Assembly (NCBI RefSeq): GCF_001551835.1
Contig: NZ_LODL01000002.1
Span: 62,001-126,000, forward strand
Reading direction: 5' to 3'
DNA length: 64,000 nt
From: Dechloromonas denitrificans
Lineage (GTDB): Bacteria; Pseudomonadota; Gammaproteobacteria; Burkholderiales; Rhodocyclaceae
Below the pieces are notes generated by a model. That model saw only the letters and a program-made list of their open reading frames with translations, had not been told where the DNA came from and made no database searches. Each line of letters starts with the position of its first letter. The stretch's first letter is position 1. The translations under genes and the position numbers were made by a program. This document shows positions 40,906 to 49,728 of the stretch, piece by piece.

Positions 40906-41339
40906 AACATCGCATCCTGCTCGCCGACGACCACGCGCTGTTCCGGAATGCCCTGCGCATGAGCCTGGAAATACTGCCCGACATGGCTATCGTCGGCGAG
41001 GCACGCGATGGCGAAAGCGTCATCGAAACCGCCCGGCAGACCAGGCCGGATGTCGTTTGCCTCGACATCACGATGCCCGGCCCCAGTTGCACGGAAACAA
41101 TCCAACAATTGCTGGCCACCGATCCTTCGCTCAAAATCATCGCCATGTCGGCCTATGGCGACCTCTTCCTGGTCGCCCGGATGGTCAAGGCCGGCGCCCT
41201 CGCATTTGTGACGAAAATGGATATCGCCAGCCAGTTGCCGGCAGCGATCCAGAGTGTCAGCCAGAACCGGATCTATTTCAGCGCGGACCTGGGCATTAGC
41301 GATGTTGCCGAACTGGCGCCCTATGCTCCAACGGACTGA
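40902..41339 (+). CDS. Receiver-only response regulator (no DNA-binding domain)
   Basis: A 145-residue protein. The receiver is complete: LLADDHA acidic pair, Asp in VVCLDITMP, Ser/Ala switch at IIAMSAYG, Lys in AFVTKMD. It is most similar in style to NarL/LuxR regulators, but it stops about 20 residues after the receiver, where the LuxR helix-turn-helix would start. ATGA overlap with the hybrid kinase gene makes them a pair. It must act through protein contact, or it is a C-terminally lost NarL relative. Confidence 0.88.
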   Translation: MKHRILLADDHALFRNALRMSLEILPDMAIVGEARDGESVIETARQTRPDVVCLDITMPGPSCTETIQQLLATDPSLKIIAMSAYGDLFLVARMVKAGALAFVTKMDIASQLPAAIQSVSQNRIYFSADLGISDVAELAPYAPTD

Positions 41340-41392
41340 GCGCCGCGGCATCCCGCCAAATATGCCCCGGTAGCGAGTCGACCGGAGGACAC

Positions 41393-41548
41393 ATGAACGA
41401 GCTGCTCGCCCTCCCCCTGCTCGCCAAGCAGGCAACCGGTGCCGTCGGCTACGGCCGGCGGGCAATCCGAAAGCCGCAGATGCTGCGCGATTTCGGTAGC
41501 CACCGCCGCTTGATGTCGCGCCAGTGGACCGAGACCGAGGCTCGCTAG
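41393..41548 (+). CDS. Small basic protein, unknown
   Basis: A 51-residue open frame with GGAGG five bases before ATG. The sequence begins MNELLALPLLAKQATGAVGY and is Arg-rich in the second half. It ends 15 bases before the thiol-redox membrane protein gene. There is no recognised family; the good ribosome site and operon position are the support. The GTCGACCGGAG just before it is a one-mismatch copy of the repeated motif described for this window. Confidence 0.45.
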   Translation: MNELLALPLLAKQATGAVGYGRRAIRKPQMLRDFGSHRRLMSRQWTETEAR

Positions 41549-41563
41549 CGAAAGCCCCGGCCC

Positions 41564-42757
41564 ATGCCAAGCTCACGATTCCAGGCAGCCTCGGCCGGCC
41601 ACTGGCTCTGCTGCCTGTTGCTGGCCCTCCTCGGCCTGCTGCAGCCCGTCAGGGCGGACACGGCAAAACCGGTCATCGAAATTTATGTCAGCCCGGGTTG
41701 TCCGCACTGCGCCGAAGCACAGGACTTCCTGCGCCAACTGGCCATTGAGCAGCCGGGCCTGCAATTGAAAATATTCGACATTCAGCACAACCCCGAAGCG
41801 CTGCCTCGGCTGCAACTGCTTTCACGGCAGGCCGGCATCGCCCAGGCCGGCGTACCGAGCCTGTGGGTCGGCCAACAGCTGATTGTCGGCTTCGACAGTC
41901 CGGCGACAAGCGGCGCCCGGATACGAGCGGCCCTTGCCGGCAGTTCCTTGCCGACTGCAGCCGATAATCAGGCCACCTGTCGCATCAGCGACGAGACCCT
42001 GTGCCGACCGGAAGACGAGAGTTCGATTGAGATTCCGCTGCTCGGTCAAAAAATCAGCATCGCAGCCGTCGGCCTCCCTCTGTTCACCATCGTGATCGGC
42101 CTGCTCGATGGCTTCAATCCGTGCTCGATGTGGGTTTTGCTCCTGATGATCTCGCTGCTCGCCGCGCTTGGTGACCGCCGCCGGATGCTGGCCATTGCCG
42201 GTACCTTTGTTGCGCTCCAGGGCATGGCCTATTTCGCCTTCATGGCCGCCTGGCTCAATCTTTTTCTGCTGATCGGGCTATCCCGTCTCTCGGAGATCGC
42301 CATTGCCCTCTTCGCCATCGTCGCCGGCTGCCTCAACCTGAAGGACTTTGTCGCCTTCGGGCGCGGTCCGACGCTGTCCATTCCCGTTGCGGCCAAGCCC
42401 GGCATCTATGCGCGCCTGCGCGCCATCCTGCAAACCGAACGTCTGTGGCCCGCGCTGCTCGGCACCGCCCTGCTCGCCTTGCTGGTACAGATGGTCGAAC
42501 TGCTGTGCACCTCGGGATTTCCGGCGCTCTACACCCGGCTGCTGACACTGCACCAGCTCGATGCGCCAAGCTACTACGGCTATCTGCTGCTCTATAACCT
42601 GATGTACATGCTCGACGACGTACTGATTCTGGGCATTGGTGTCCTTACGCTGAGCCAGCGCCGCCTGCAGGAAAAAGAGGGGCGCCGACTGAAACTGCTG
42701 GCCGGTCTGGTCATGCTGGGCCTCGGCCTGTACCTGCTCCTGCCCGGCAGCCGCTAA
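41564..42757 (+). CDS. Thioredoxin-like/CcdA-like membrane protein
   Basis: A 397-residue protein. After a signal or anchor helix (residues 12-30), a glutaredoxin/thioredoxin-like domain carries the redox pair Cys46-Pro-His-Cys49. From about residue 165 six or more membrane helices follow, with a DsbD/CcdA-like NPCSMW motif and a further Cys in LLCTSGFPALY. It likely moves reducing equivalents across the inner membrane to periplasmic thiols or cytochrome c assembly. It precedes a small secreted protein and a cytochrome c on the same strand, which fits a role in haem-protein maturation. Confidence 0.8.
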   Translation: MPSSRFQAASAGHWLCCLLLALLGLLQPVRADTAKPVIEIYVSPGCPHCAEAQDFLRQLAIEQPGLQLKIFDIQHNPEALPRLQLLSRQAGIAQAGVPSLWVGQQLIVGFDSPATSGARIRAALAGSSLPTAADNQATCRISDETLCRPEDESSIEIPLLGQKISIAAVGLPLFTIVIGLLDGFNPCSMWVLLLMISLLAALGDRRRMLAIAGTFVALQGMAYFAFMAAWLNLFLLIGLSRLSEIAIALFAIVAGCLNLKDFVAFGRGPTLSIPVAAKPGIYARLRAILQTERLWPALLGTALLALLVQMVELLCTSGFPALYTRLLTLHQLDAPSYYGYLLLYNLMYMLDDVLILGIGVLTLSQRRLQEKEGRRLKLLAGLVMLGLGLYLLLPGSR

Positions 42758-42922
42758 TACCCGCTTGGCGGTAGGCACGAATACCGTACCTGGAGAATAT
42801 CCGCCGAGACCAAAATCCCGCAAAGTGCAATTCACGCTGGTCGGGCTGTCGGCCTCGCCAGCGTGCCTGGCCTCCTGTCAACGAAACAGGGCCGGGCTAC
42901 GGAGTTAAAGGAGACGCTGGAG

Positions 42923-43288
42923 ATGAATCGAAAAGGCCATGTGCTCGGCGCCCTGTTCGGCGCAACGCTGATTGCGTTCAGCGGCGGCGCGCTTGCTGCC
43001 GGTAACGCGGACGGCGAATGCGCCAAAGGCAAGACGCAGTGCCGGGAAGCCGGCCGCGAGCAGCACGACAGCGATCTCGCCCCCCTGAAACGACAACTCT
43101 TCGAATTCGCCGGCCTGCCCGACCGGCAGCGCGGGCCAAGCCCGAGCCTGAGCCGCACCAGGCAAGCCGCCGAGCGGCCGCTACCGGGTCGCCAGGCATG
43201 GCCGGTGTTTGGCGAAGGCATGGGTTTCCTGGGACACACGCTTTCCAGCCGACTGCTGGGCTTGATCGGCTGGTTCGGCAGCCGCTAG
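42923..43288 (+). CDS. Exported protein, unknown function
   Basis: A 121-residue protein with signal peptide (MNRKGHVLGALFGATLIAFS, ending GALAA-G). The mature chain has two Cys (GECAKGKTQCRE), many Arg/Pro/Gln, and a hydrophobic C-terminal segment (LSSRLLGLIGWFG). Not recognised. AAAGGAG lies nine bases before the ATG at 42923. It sits between the thiol-redox membrane protein and the cytochrome c, possibly a substrate of the former. Confidence 0.55.
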   Translation: MNRKGHVLGALFGATLIAFSGGALAAGNADGECAKGKTQCREAGREQHDSDLAPLKRQLFEFAGLPDRQRGPSPSLSRTRQAAERPLPGRQAWPVFGEGMGFLGHTLSSRLLGLIGWFGSR

Positions 43289-43328
43289 CCTGGCTCGGCC
43301 CCGGGCGGGGCGAACGACAGCGAAGCGG

Positions 43329-43754
43329 ATGATGACCCCGGTACTCCGCAACAGCATTTTCCTGCTCGGCCTGCTCGGTTCGCCCGCGCTGCTCTTCGCC
43401 GATCCCCAACGCGAACTCGGCCAGCGGGAATATGCAGCGAACTGCGCCATCTGCCATGGCCCGGACGGCAAGGGCGGCGAGCGCCCGGCGCCGGATATGC
43501 CCGACCTGACACTGCTCTCCAGCAATAACGGCGGCCAGTTTCCTGTTGCCCAAGTCTATGGCGCAATCGATGGCCGGGCCGAACTTCGGGCCCATGGCCT
43601 GCGCGAGATGCCGGTCTGGGGAAACTACTACGCAATGATGGCCGTCCCCGATCACGACGATTACCGGCATCTCCCCGAAGCCTTTGTCCGCAGCCGCATC
43701 CTCGCCCTGATCGACTATCTGCAGGGCTTGCAGCAGGCAGCGCCTGCCCCTTGA
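43329..43754 (+). CDS. Periplasmic cytochrome c (copy 1)
   Basis: A 141-residue class I cytochrome c. Signal peptide residues 1-24, haem-binding Cys39-Ala-Ile-Cys42-His43, and a probable axial Met94 in REMPVWG. The end (EAFVRSRILALIDYLQGLQ) is closely matched by the cytochrome at 49139-49558, so the two are paralogues within the same island. It may be an electron carrier under low oxygen. It ends a plus-strand run of redox genes and faces the minus-strand operon. Confidence 0.9.
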   Translation: MMTPVLRNSIFLLGLLGSPALLFADPQRELGQREYAANCAICHGPDGKGGERPAPDMPDLTLLSSNNGGQFPVAQVYGAIDGRAELRAHGLREMPVWGNYYAMMAVPDHDDYRHLPEAFVRSRILALIDYLQGLQQAAPAP

Positions 43755-43814
43755 TGTCGATCAGCAGCTACCGACGGGCGGCCGTGGCGGCGAATCGCCT
43801 CTTGCCCTGAAGCA

Positions 43815-43844
43815 AAATTGCCATTTTTTGCCGGTCGACCGCAG
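43815..43844 (-). repeat. Bipartite motif, exact core (site E)
   Basis: Core on the minus strand (43834-43844), then AAAAAAT at +5 to +11 and AATTTT at +15 to +20. Intergenic, between two convergent genes. Confidence 0.75.
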
Positions 43845-43908
43845 GAGCCGCTTCCTGACATGCCTTGCGCGAAACATTGCAAAAGCAGCGGTGCCCCGGC
43901 CTTCCCGC

Positions 43909-44418
43909 TCAGCGGCACCAATGGACGCGGAGCCGCTTTTCGGCCTCGTTGTAGTGAAAGTCGAGTTCGCCGTGATAGGCCTTGTGCAGCGCATCCCCGA
44001 TATCCCGGGCGAGATGGAGATCGGTCGTCGTGATGACGATGCCGCCTTCGCCGCTGGCGTCTTCGGTGATCGCCATGATCCTGGCCAGCGGGTGCTCGGC
44101 CCTTTCCTTCTGCGTGTGATGCTGGATCAGGCTGAGTATTTCCTGGCGATGCTCGACAAAAAATGCGCCGCCGAGATGGACGAAGCCGGCCGGAAAATCA
44201 TCGCGAATACGCTGGCAGGCCGGACAAAGCACCAGTGCGGCATTTTCCTGCTTCTCACCCCACTGCCAGCGGCCGGCATGAAAGCTGGCCCCGCACTCGG
44301 AACAGGCCGCCGGCTCGCTTGGCTTGCCCTGCTGCCGGTAGCTGTCATGCTCGCGCTCCTGATGCAACTGATCACGACGAATGGGATGAAATCCGGTATC
44401 GCTTGGCTGTTGTTTCAT
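43909..44418 (-). CDS. Zinc-ribbon protein, BCAM0308-like
   Basis: A 169-residue cytoplasmic protein. A zinc ribbon is formed by Cys39/Cys42 and Cys65/Cys68. The C-terminal half (IVITTTDLHLARDIGDALHKAYHGELDFHYNEAE) has an alpha/beta pattern reminiscent of NMD3-type domains. It resembles, from memory, BCAM0308-type proteins of the Burkholderia low-oxygen locus. AAGGAG precedes the ATG. It is the last gene of the long minus-strand run. Function is unknown; RNA or ribosome binding is a guess from the fold pattern. Confidence 0.7.
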   Translation of the reverse strand: MKQQPSDTGFHPIRRDQLHQEREHDSYRQQGKPSEPAACSECGASFHAGRWQWGEKQENAALVLCPACQRIRDDFPAGFVHLGGAFFVEHRQEILSLIQHHTQKERAEHPLARIMAITEDASGEGGIVITTTDLHLARDIGDALHKAYHGELDFHYNEAEKRLRVHWCR

Positions 44419-44439
44419 GACGCTCTCCTTGGTGAAAAA

Positions 44440-45819
44440 TCATGCCGGCGCCCGACTGTCGGTCGCTGCGGCAGACGCCTGACCGCCGGCACCGGTTCGC
44501 CGATCGACCTCTTCGGCCAATTGACGCAAGGCAGCGGAGACCTCGACCGGATAAAGCTCGGCCGGCCCCAGATGCCACATGCCGGACGGCAGGGTCAGCA
44601 GTTGCGCCTGGGCGTACGCCCGACTGGCGGAGAGCGTCGGCAGATGCGCGACGCGCCGGCCGCCGCGCATTACCGGTTGCAGCAAGGGGGTGCCCGGGCA
44701 GGCTTCGGCCAGCAGACCGAGCCGGTCGCCGAACATGCGCCCGCGGCTGTCGTAGCTTCGCCAGACCTGTTTGCGCCCCGGCCAGGTCGCCTTGCCGGCC
44801 GACCGCTTGCGACAGGGCAAGCCGGCGTATTCCTGCAACTTGTAGGCGCAATCGAGATAGGGCTGGTCGGCCGAGGTGTTCATCCGGGTGCCGACGCCGA
44901 AGCCGTAGATCGGCGCGCCGCCGGCGACCAGCGCCTGCACCGCGTATTCGTCGAGATTGCCACTGGCAAAAATGCGCACCCCGCTCAAGCCACCGCTATC
45001 GAGAATGGCCCGCACGCGCCGGGCCTGTTCGCCCAGATTGCCGCTGTCGATGCGCACGCCCTGAATGGCAATGCCCTCCGCCGCCAGTTGCCGGGCCAGC
45101 GCGACCACGCCATGAGCCGCCGCTTCGCTGTCGTAGGTATCGATCAACAGCGTGTTGGCCAGCGGAAAGGAACGGGCGAAATCGGCAAAAGCCGCGTTTT
45201 CGCTGGCATGGGTCTGGACAAAGGAATGGGCCATCGTGCCGAACAGCGGTACGCCCCAGCGCAGGCCGGCCTCGACCGTGGCTGTCCCGTCAAAGCCGCC
45301 GAGATAGCTGGCGCGTGCCGAGAGCAGGCCGGCTTCGGCACCGTGCGCCCGGCGCAGGCCAAAATCGACGAGCAGGCTGCCCGGCGCGGCGAGCCTGACC
45401 CGGGCCGCCTTGGCGGCGATCATGCTCTGGAATTGCAACAGGTTGACCAGCCGGGTTTCGATCAACTGCGCCTCGCGCAGCGGGGCGACGACGCGCAGGA
45501 TAGGCTCGTCGGCAAAGAATGGCGTGCCCTCGGGCATGGCATCGACCCCGCCGGTGAAATGCAGCCCGGCCAGCGAGCCGACGAAACGCCGGTGAAAACG
45601 CCCGCAATCGGCCAGCCAGTCCAGTTCATCGCTGCTGAAGTGGAGATCTTCCAGATATTCGACCACCTGCTCTAGACCGCCGGCAATCAGGAAATTGCGC
45701 TGTTCCGGCAAGCGGCGGACAAAAAACTCGAAGACCGCCTTCTCGTTCATTCCGCGCTCGAAGTAGACCTGCAGCATGGTCAGCTGGTAGAGATCGGTGA
45801 GCAGCGCACTGATCGCCAT
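44440..45819 (-). CDS. pncB: Nicotinate phosphoribosyltransferase
   Basis: A 459-residue enzyme of the Preiss-Handler pathway that makes nicotinate mononucleotide from nicotinate and PRPP. The start MAISALLTDLYQLTMLQVYF and motifs RNFLIAGGLEQ, FGLRRAHG and GVRIDSGNL are those of the longer, non-enterobacterial PncB family. AGGGG lies upstream of ATG 45819, two bases after the pncA stop. Paired with nicotinamidase, it forms a complete nicotinamide-to-NAD entry route. Confidence 0.93.
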   Translation of the reverse strand: MAISALLTDLYQLTMLQVYFERGMNEKAVFEFFVRRLPEQRNFLIAGGLEQVVEYLEDLHFSSDELDWLADCGRFHRRFVGSLAGLHFTGGVDAMPEGTPFFADEPILRVVAPLREAQLIETRLVNLLQFQSMIAAKAARVRLAAPGSLLVDFGLRRAHGAEAGLLSARASYLGGFDGTATVEAGLRWGVPLFGTMAHSFVQTHASENAAFADFARSFPLANTLLIDTYDSEAAAHGVVALARQLAAEGIAIQGVRIDSGNLGEQARRVRAILDSGGLSGVRIFASGNLDEYAVQALVAGGAPIYGFGVGTRMNTSADQPYLDCAYKLQEYAGLPCRKRSAGKATWPGRKQVWRSYDSRGRMFGDRLGLLAEACPGTPLLQPVMRGGRRVAHLPTLSASRAYAQAQLLTLPSGMWHLGPAELYPVEVSAALRQLAEEVDRRTGAGGQASAAATDSRAPA

Positions 45820-45821
45820 GC

Positions 45822-46445
45822 TTAGCCCCTCAACAACTGGGCACCGGCCGCGCACATGGCGGTGATCGCCCGGTCGCCATCGCCGGGCCGCAAATCGACC
45901 GGCCGCACCGCATCGCCGAGCAGGACAACGCGGTAATTCAGCCGCAAGGCATCGTTGACCGTGGCCAGAACGCAATAATCGGTGGCCAGGCCGCCGATAA
46001 AGAGGCGGCTGATTCCCTGGTCGCGTAATTCACGATCGAGTTCGCTGCCGGCAAAGCCCGAGTAGGCTTCGGCCTCGCGCTGGCGCCCCTTGCTGACCAC
46101 AATGCTGGCCGGCGGCAAGGCCAGTTGTGCAGGAAAGGCAGCCCCGGCACTACCGGCGACGCAATGTGCCGGCCAGGGGCCGCCCTGCGGCCGAAAGGAA
46201 CAGTGGCCCGGCGGATGCCAGTCGCGGGTCACGAAGATCGGTAGCCGGGCCTGCCGGAAACGGGCAATCCAGGCATTGAGCGGTTCCAGCACCGCCGCGC
46301 CGCTCGCCACCGGCAAGGCGCCACCGGGCAGGAAATCGTTCTGGACGTCGACGATCAGCAAGGCATCCCCGGCCTGCAGCATCTCTTCCGGCACCGGCGG
46401 CCGGAGCTCAATGACATTGCCGGAGCGCAGTACGTGCAGCGTCAT
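45822..46445 (-). CDS. pncA: Nicotinamidase
   Basis: A 207-residue cysteine hydrolase deamidating nicotinamide to nicotinate. The triad is Asp33 (IVDVQNDFLPGG), Lys119 (VVSKGRQ) and Cys158 (GGLATDYCV); metal ligands are in RDWHPPGH (Asp75, His77, His81). About 25 N-terminal residues precede the usual start, so a shorter start near residue 22 is possible. The ATG overlaps the stop of the DHH gene, and pncB follows after two bases. The substrate is therefore well supported by context. Confidence 0.92.
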   Translation of the reverse strand: MTLHVLRSGNVIELRPPVPEEMLQAGDALLIVDVQNDFLPGGALPVASGAAVLEPLNAWIARFRQARLPIFVTRDWHPPGHCSFRPQGGPWPAHCVAGSAGAAFPAQLALPPASIVVSKGRQREAEAYSGFAGSELDRELRDQGISRLFIGGLATDYCVLATVNDALRLNYRVVLLGDAVRPVDLRPGDGDRAITAMCAAGAQLLRG

Positions 46446-47398
46446 TGCAGGTCCCGGAGCAGGAAGGTGACATCCTCGACCGGCAAATCGTTGATCCCGG
46501 CGGCACTGGCCCGGCCATCGCCGCCATGGCGGCGGGCCAGTCGATCGGCCGCCACGCCGTAGCCCTCCGGCACGCGCAGGCTGACACTGAGCTTGCTGTG
46601 GCCGTTGGGGACCAGCACGGCACAAATCCGCCCGCGCTCGCTGTTCACCAGATGATTGGCGTAGATGCCGATGACCCGCCGGGCCCAGGCGGCATCCGGC
46701 AGGAGGACGGCGGTCAGCCGCTCGGTCTTCAGGATCGGCCGGACAGCGTTGGCCAGTTCGAGATCCTCGGCCCGACGCTGGGCGATCCGCAAGAAGGCAT
46801 CGGCCTCGGTCATGAACTCGAAGGGATCGACGAAAGGCGCCATGATTTTGCGCAGGTCGGCCGGCCGGATGGTGAGGTCGGCTTCGCTTTCGCCATAGGC
46901 GTTGTAATTCAGGCATTCACCCAGCACCCGGAAGAGATAGGTCTTGCGCTGATCGAGGCCGATCGAACGAGCCAGTTCTTCCGCCGTCGCCGCCATGTTG
47001 TCGCCAAAGGCGCCGACCACGGCCCAGGCACGGAAACGCCCGCCGAGATGGCGGTCGACCAGCAGGCTGGTGCACACCTTGGGCGCCGGATCGAGTTTGA
47101 GATGCAGCAAGGCGTGCTCCGGCGGCTGGGCGGCATGGTGATGATCGAAATACTCAATGCTGACGCCGACTTCGAGCAGTTGCAGCAGTGCCTCGCGATT
47201 GACCCCGACCGGCAGATCGACCACTGTCACCGAATCGCCGGGACGCGCCTTGACCCGGGGCAGCAGCGCATGATCGCGCTTAACGCCGGTAATCAGCACC
47301 GACTCCCTGGGCTGGGCGAGACGCAACTGCTGCAGGGCGCAGAGGCCATCGGCATCGCCGTTGAAGACATCGAAATGGGTATAGCGCGGCGCTTTCAT
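46442..47398 (-). CDS. DHH-family phosphoesterase-like protein
   Basis: A 318-residue protein. DHH-superfamily metal motifs are in order: NGDADGLCAL (Asp15, Asp17), VVDLPVG (Asp61), FDHHHA (85-87) and GAFGDN. These are the ligands of manganese phosphoesterases such as NrnA, RecJ and pyrophosphatases. A typical RecJ-like second domain is not obvious. Substrate is unknown; a nanoRNase or cyclic-dinucleotide breakdown role is possible. Both ends overlap neighbours by four bases (ATGA), so translation is coupled with the kinase fusion upstream and pncA downstream. Confidence 0.8.
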   Translation of the reverse strand: MKAPRYTHFDVFNGDADGLCALQQLRLAQPRESVLITGVKRDHALLPRVKARPGDSVTVVDLPVGVNREALLQLLEVGVSIEYFDHHHAAQPPEHALLHLKLDPAPKVCTSLLVDRHLGGRFRAWAVVGAFGDNMAATAEELARSIGLDQRKTYLFRVLGECLNYNAYGESEADLTIRPADLRKIMAPFVDPFEFMTEADAFLRIAQRRAEDLELANAVRPILKTERLTAVLLPDAAWARRVIGIYANHLVNSERGRICAVLVPNGHSKLSVSLRVPEGYGVAADRLARRHGGDGRASAAGINDLPVEDVTFLLRDLQ

Positions 47399-48978
47399 GG
47401 AGCAGCCTCCTCGACAAGTTGACGCAGAACAGCCGCCAGCGAACCCTCCCGGCCATCGACGACCAGGCATTCCCGGGCTTCGGCCGCAGTCAGCGGCTCG
47501 CTGTTCTGCAGTTGATGGCGCAACACGGGCGGGCCGGCATCGGAAGCGTCGCAGTTTGCCAAGGCGCGCGCCTGCAATCGCTCGCTCAGCTGCGCCACCT
47601 CGGCACGACAGCTAAGCAGCCGGAAAGGCACGCCCTGGGCCTGCGCCTGGCTGCGGAAGATGGCCCGCTGCCAGCCCTGCAGGCTGGCCGCATCGACTAC
47701 CACGGGAAAACCGGCGTCCAGGATCTGCCGCGCCAACTGGACCAGATGGCGGTAGGTCGCCCGTGTGCTCTCCGCCGAATAAATGCCGCTGTCGATGCCG
47801 CAGCCATCCCGAACGGTGGGCGCCAGCCCGGCCAGACGCTTGCGCTCGACATCGGCGCGAATGCGGATGGCGCCGATGCTTTCGAGCACGGCCTGGGCCA
47901 CCGTCGTCTTGCCCGCGCCGGACAAGCCGTGCATCAGGATCAGCAAACGCCGGCGCGGCTTCGTCGTCTGCTCGGCACAGGCCAGATAGCGCTCGGCCCC
48001 GGTCGCCGTCGCGCCACCTTGCGCGGCGCGGATGCGGGCGACCATGGCGCGCACGATGGCGCGGTAAACCTCGTAAAAAGGCAATAATTGCAGGCCGCCG
48101 TAATCGCCGCTGCTTTCCAGGCTGCGATTGAGAAAGCGCCAGGCGTAATCCGCCCGGCCATGGGCGGCCAGGTCCATGCTGGTGAAGGCGAGCTCGCTGA
48201 TGGTGTCGATCCAGCGCAGATTGGCGCTGAACTCGATGCCGTCGAAAATCTGCGGTTCGTCCGGCCACCAGGCGATGTTGCCGAGATGCAGGTCGCCGTG
48301 GCATTCGCGGACAAAGCCGCTGCTTTTGCGCTCGGCGAGCAGGCCCTGCCGGCGACCGAATTCACGGTGTGCCCAGCGTTCAATCGCCGATAGTTGGGCC
48401 AGTGCCGCGGCATCGGCCGGCCCGCCAAGTTGCTCCCGCAAGCGGGCCATCGCCCCGCTGATGGCACCCCACACGGCGCTCGGCGTACCGTAGTCGTCGC
48501 CGCTGCCGGCCCGGGGAATATCCTGGTGAAAACCAGCTATCCGGTCGGCCAGCGCATCGATCTGCGCCGTCGTCACCGCCCCCTGGGCGAGCATGCCGTC
48601 GAGCAGGGCCGACTGTGGAAATTCCAGCATCTTGACGGCGTATTCGACAGCCGGCGCCGGGCCCCCGATCAGGCAGCCGCCTGCCGCATCGCTGATCGGC
48701 ACGACCGCCAGATAGAGATCAGGCGCCAGCCGACGGTTCAGGCGCAGCTCTTCCTGGCAGTAAAAGCGGCGCTGCGCCAGGCTGCTGAAATCGAGAAAAC
48801 CGAGATCGACGGCTTTCTTGATCTTGTAGGCAAAGTGCCCGGTCAGGAAAACGTGTGAGATATGGGTTTCGAGCCGCCGGATCTGGCTCACCGGATGCGG
48901 ATAGGCCGCCGCCTCCAGCAGGCGCGCCAGCCAGGCGGCCGGCTTTTCGGGGCGGGCAGCAGGCAAGGGACGATTCAT
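47395..48978 (-). CDS. Aminoglycoside-phosphotransferase-like and P-loop kinase fusion
   Basis: A 527-residue two-domain protein (COG2187 plus COG0645 type). Residues 20-320 are an APH-like fold: HGDLHLGN (227-234) is the catalytic loop and IFDGIEF (Asp246) the metal site. Residues 345-527 are a P-loop kinase with Walker A GLSGAGKTT (351-359) and a zeta-toxin/gluconate-kinase style core. Substrates are unknown. The fused pair is common in stress islands. ATG 48978 is used; an ATG at 49110 in the same frame is possible but the extension looks non-conserved. Confidence 0.85.
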   Translation of the reverse strand: MNRPLPAARPEKPAAWLARLLEAAAYPHPVSQIRRLETHISHVFLTGHFAYKIKKAVDLGFLDFSSLAQRRFYCQEELRLNRRLAPDLYLAVVPISDAAGGCLIGGPAPAVEYAVKMLEFPQSALLDGMLAQGAVTTAQIDALADRIAGFHQDIPRAGSGDDYGTPSAVWGAISGAMARLREQLGGPADAAALAQLSAIERWAHREFGRRQGLLAERKSSGFVRECHGDLHLGNIAWWPDEPQIFDGIEFSANLRWIDTISELAFTSMDLAAHGRADYAWRFLNRSLESSGDYGGLQLLPFYEVYRAIVRAMVARIRAAQGGATATGAERYLACAEQTTKPRRRLLILMHGLSGAGKTTVAQAVLESIGAIRIRADVERKRLAGLAPTVRDGCGIDSGIYSAESTRATYRHLVQLARQILDAGFPVVVDAASLQGWQRAIFRSQAQAQGVPFRLLSCRAEVAQLSERLQARALANCDASDAGPPVLRHQLQNSEPLTAAEARECLVVDGREGSLAAVLRQLVEEAAP

Positions 48979-49138
48979 CGGTGGCGGCAAGGCTGACGGG
49001 CTGGCGAAAGCCTCCGTCAGCCCTGCAAGATCGGCCGGCCCCCTGCCCTTTCCCCGGGCAGCGGAGACGGCAAGGCTTTCAGCCTGGGCAAGGCAATCTC
49101 CGGTTGGCAAGGTGCGAACCCACGAGGCCAGCGACGAG

Positions 49139-49558
49139 TTATTTCTGCAGGCGGCTGATGTATTCGATCAGCGCCAGAATCCGGCTGCGAACAAAAACCT
49201 CCGGGTTGTAAGGCACCTCGAAAAAGCGTTCGCCGGCGATGGTCCGGTAGGCGTTGCCCCAGATCGGCATGTCACGTTCGCCGTGGCCCTTGACGACTTC
49301 ACGGCCATCGATCACTTCGTAGACCCGGGCAAAGGGGAAAACCCCCTTGTTATTCTTGGTCAGCTTGGTCAGGTCGCTGGCGCTCTTGTTGAGCAGGTGG
49401 GCATATGGCCCATTGCCATCGCCGGCCTCGCCGTGGCAATTGAGACAGTTTTCCCGATATTCCTCTCGCCCGATATCGACCCGCTCGGCGGCGCCTGACA
49501 GGCCGCTCGCCACAGCGAGCAGAAGGCCGGAGAGCACGGAAATGGCTGCTTTTTTCAT
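49139..49558 (-). CDS. Periplasmic cytochrome c (copy 2)
   Basis: A 139-residue class I cytochrome c with signal peptide (MKKAAISVLSGLLLAVASG) and haem motif CLNCH. The axial Met is likely in RDMPIWGNAY. Closely related to the cytochrome at 43329-43754 over its whole mature length (VIDGRE, MPIWG, VFVRSRILALIEY). GGGAGG precedes the ATG. It lies within the long minus-strand operon, between the FHA protein and the kinase fusion. Confidence 0.92.
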   Translation of the reverse strand: MKKAAISVLSGLLLAVASGLSGAAERVDIGREEYRENCLNCHGEAGDGNGPYAHLLNKSASDLTKLTKNNKGVFPFARVYEVIDGREVVKGHGERDMPIWGNAYRTIAGERFFEVPYNPEVFVRSRILALIEYISRLQK

Positions 49559-49728
49559 TTTTTCCTCCCGATGTGTATCGCCCCGTCTGGTCGAGCGACA
49601 AGACCGGGGCAGGCAAAACTGGTATTGGCAATGACTTGCCATGCCCTGATTGTGACGTTCAGAAAATGCCGTTGATATTCCGGTTTACAGGTAAGCCCTT
49701 ACCGCAAACCGGGCAGCCTGGGCTGCGC

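Noticed and set aside
43828-45675. Long plus-strand frame (615 codons) opposite the BCAM0308-like and pncB genes
   Set aside because: It is the antisense shadow of two well-supported genes; such long shadows are normal at this GC content.
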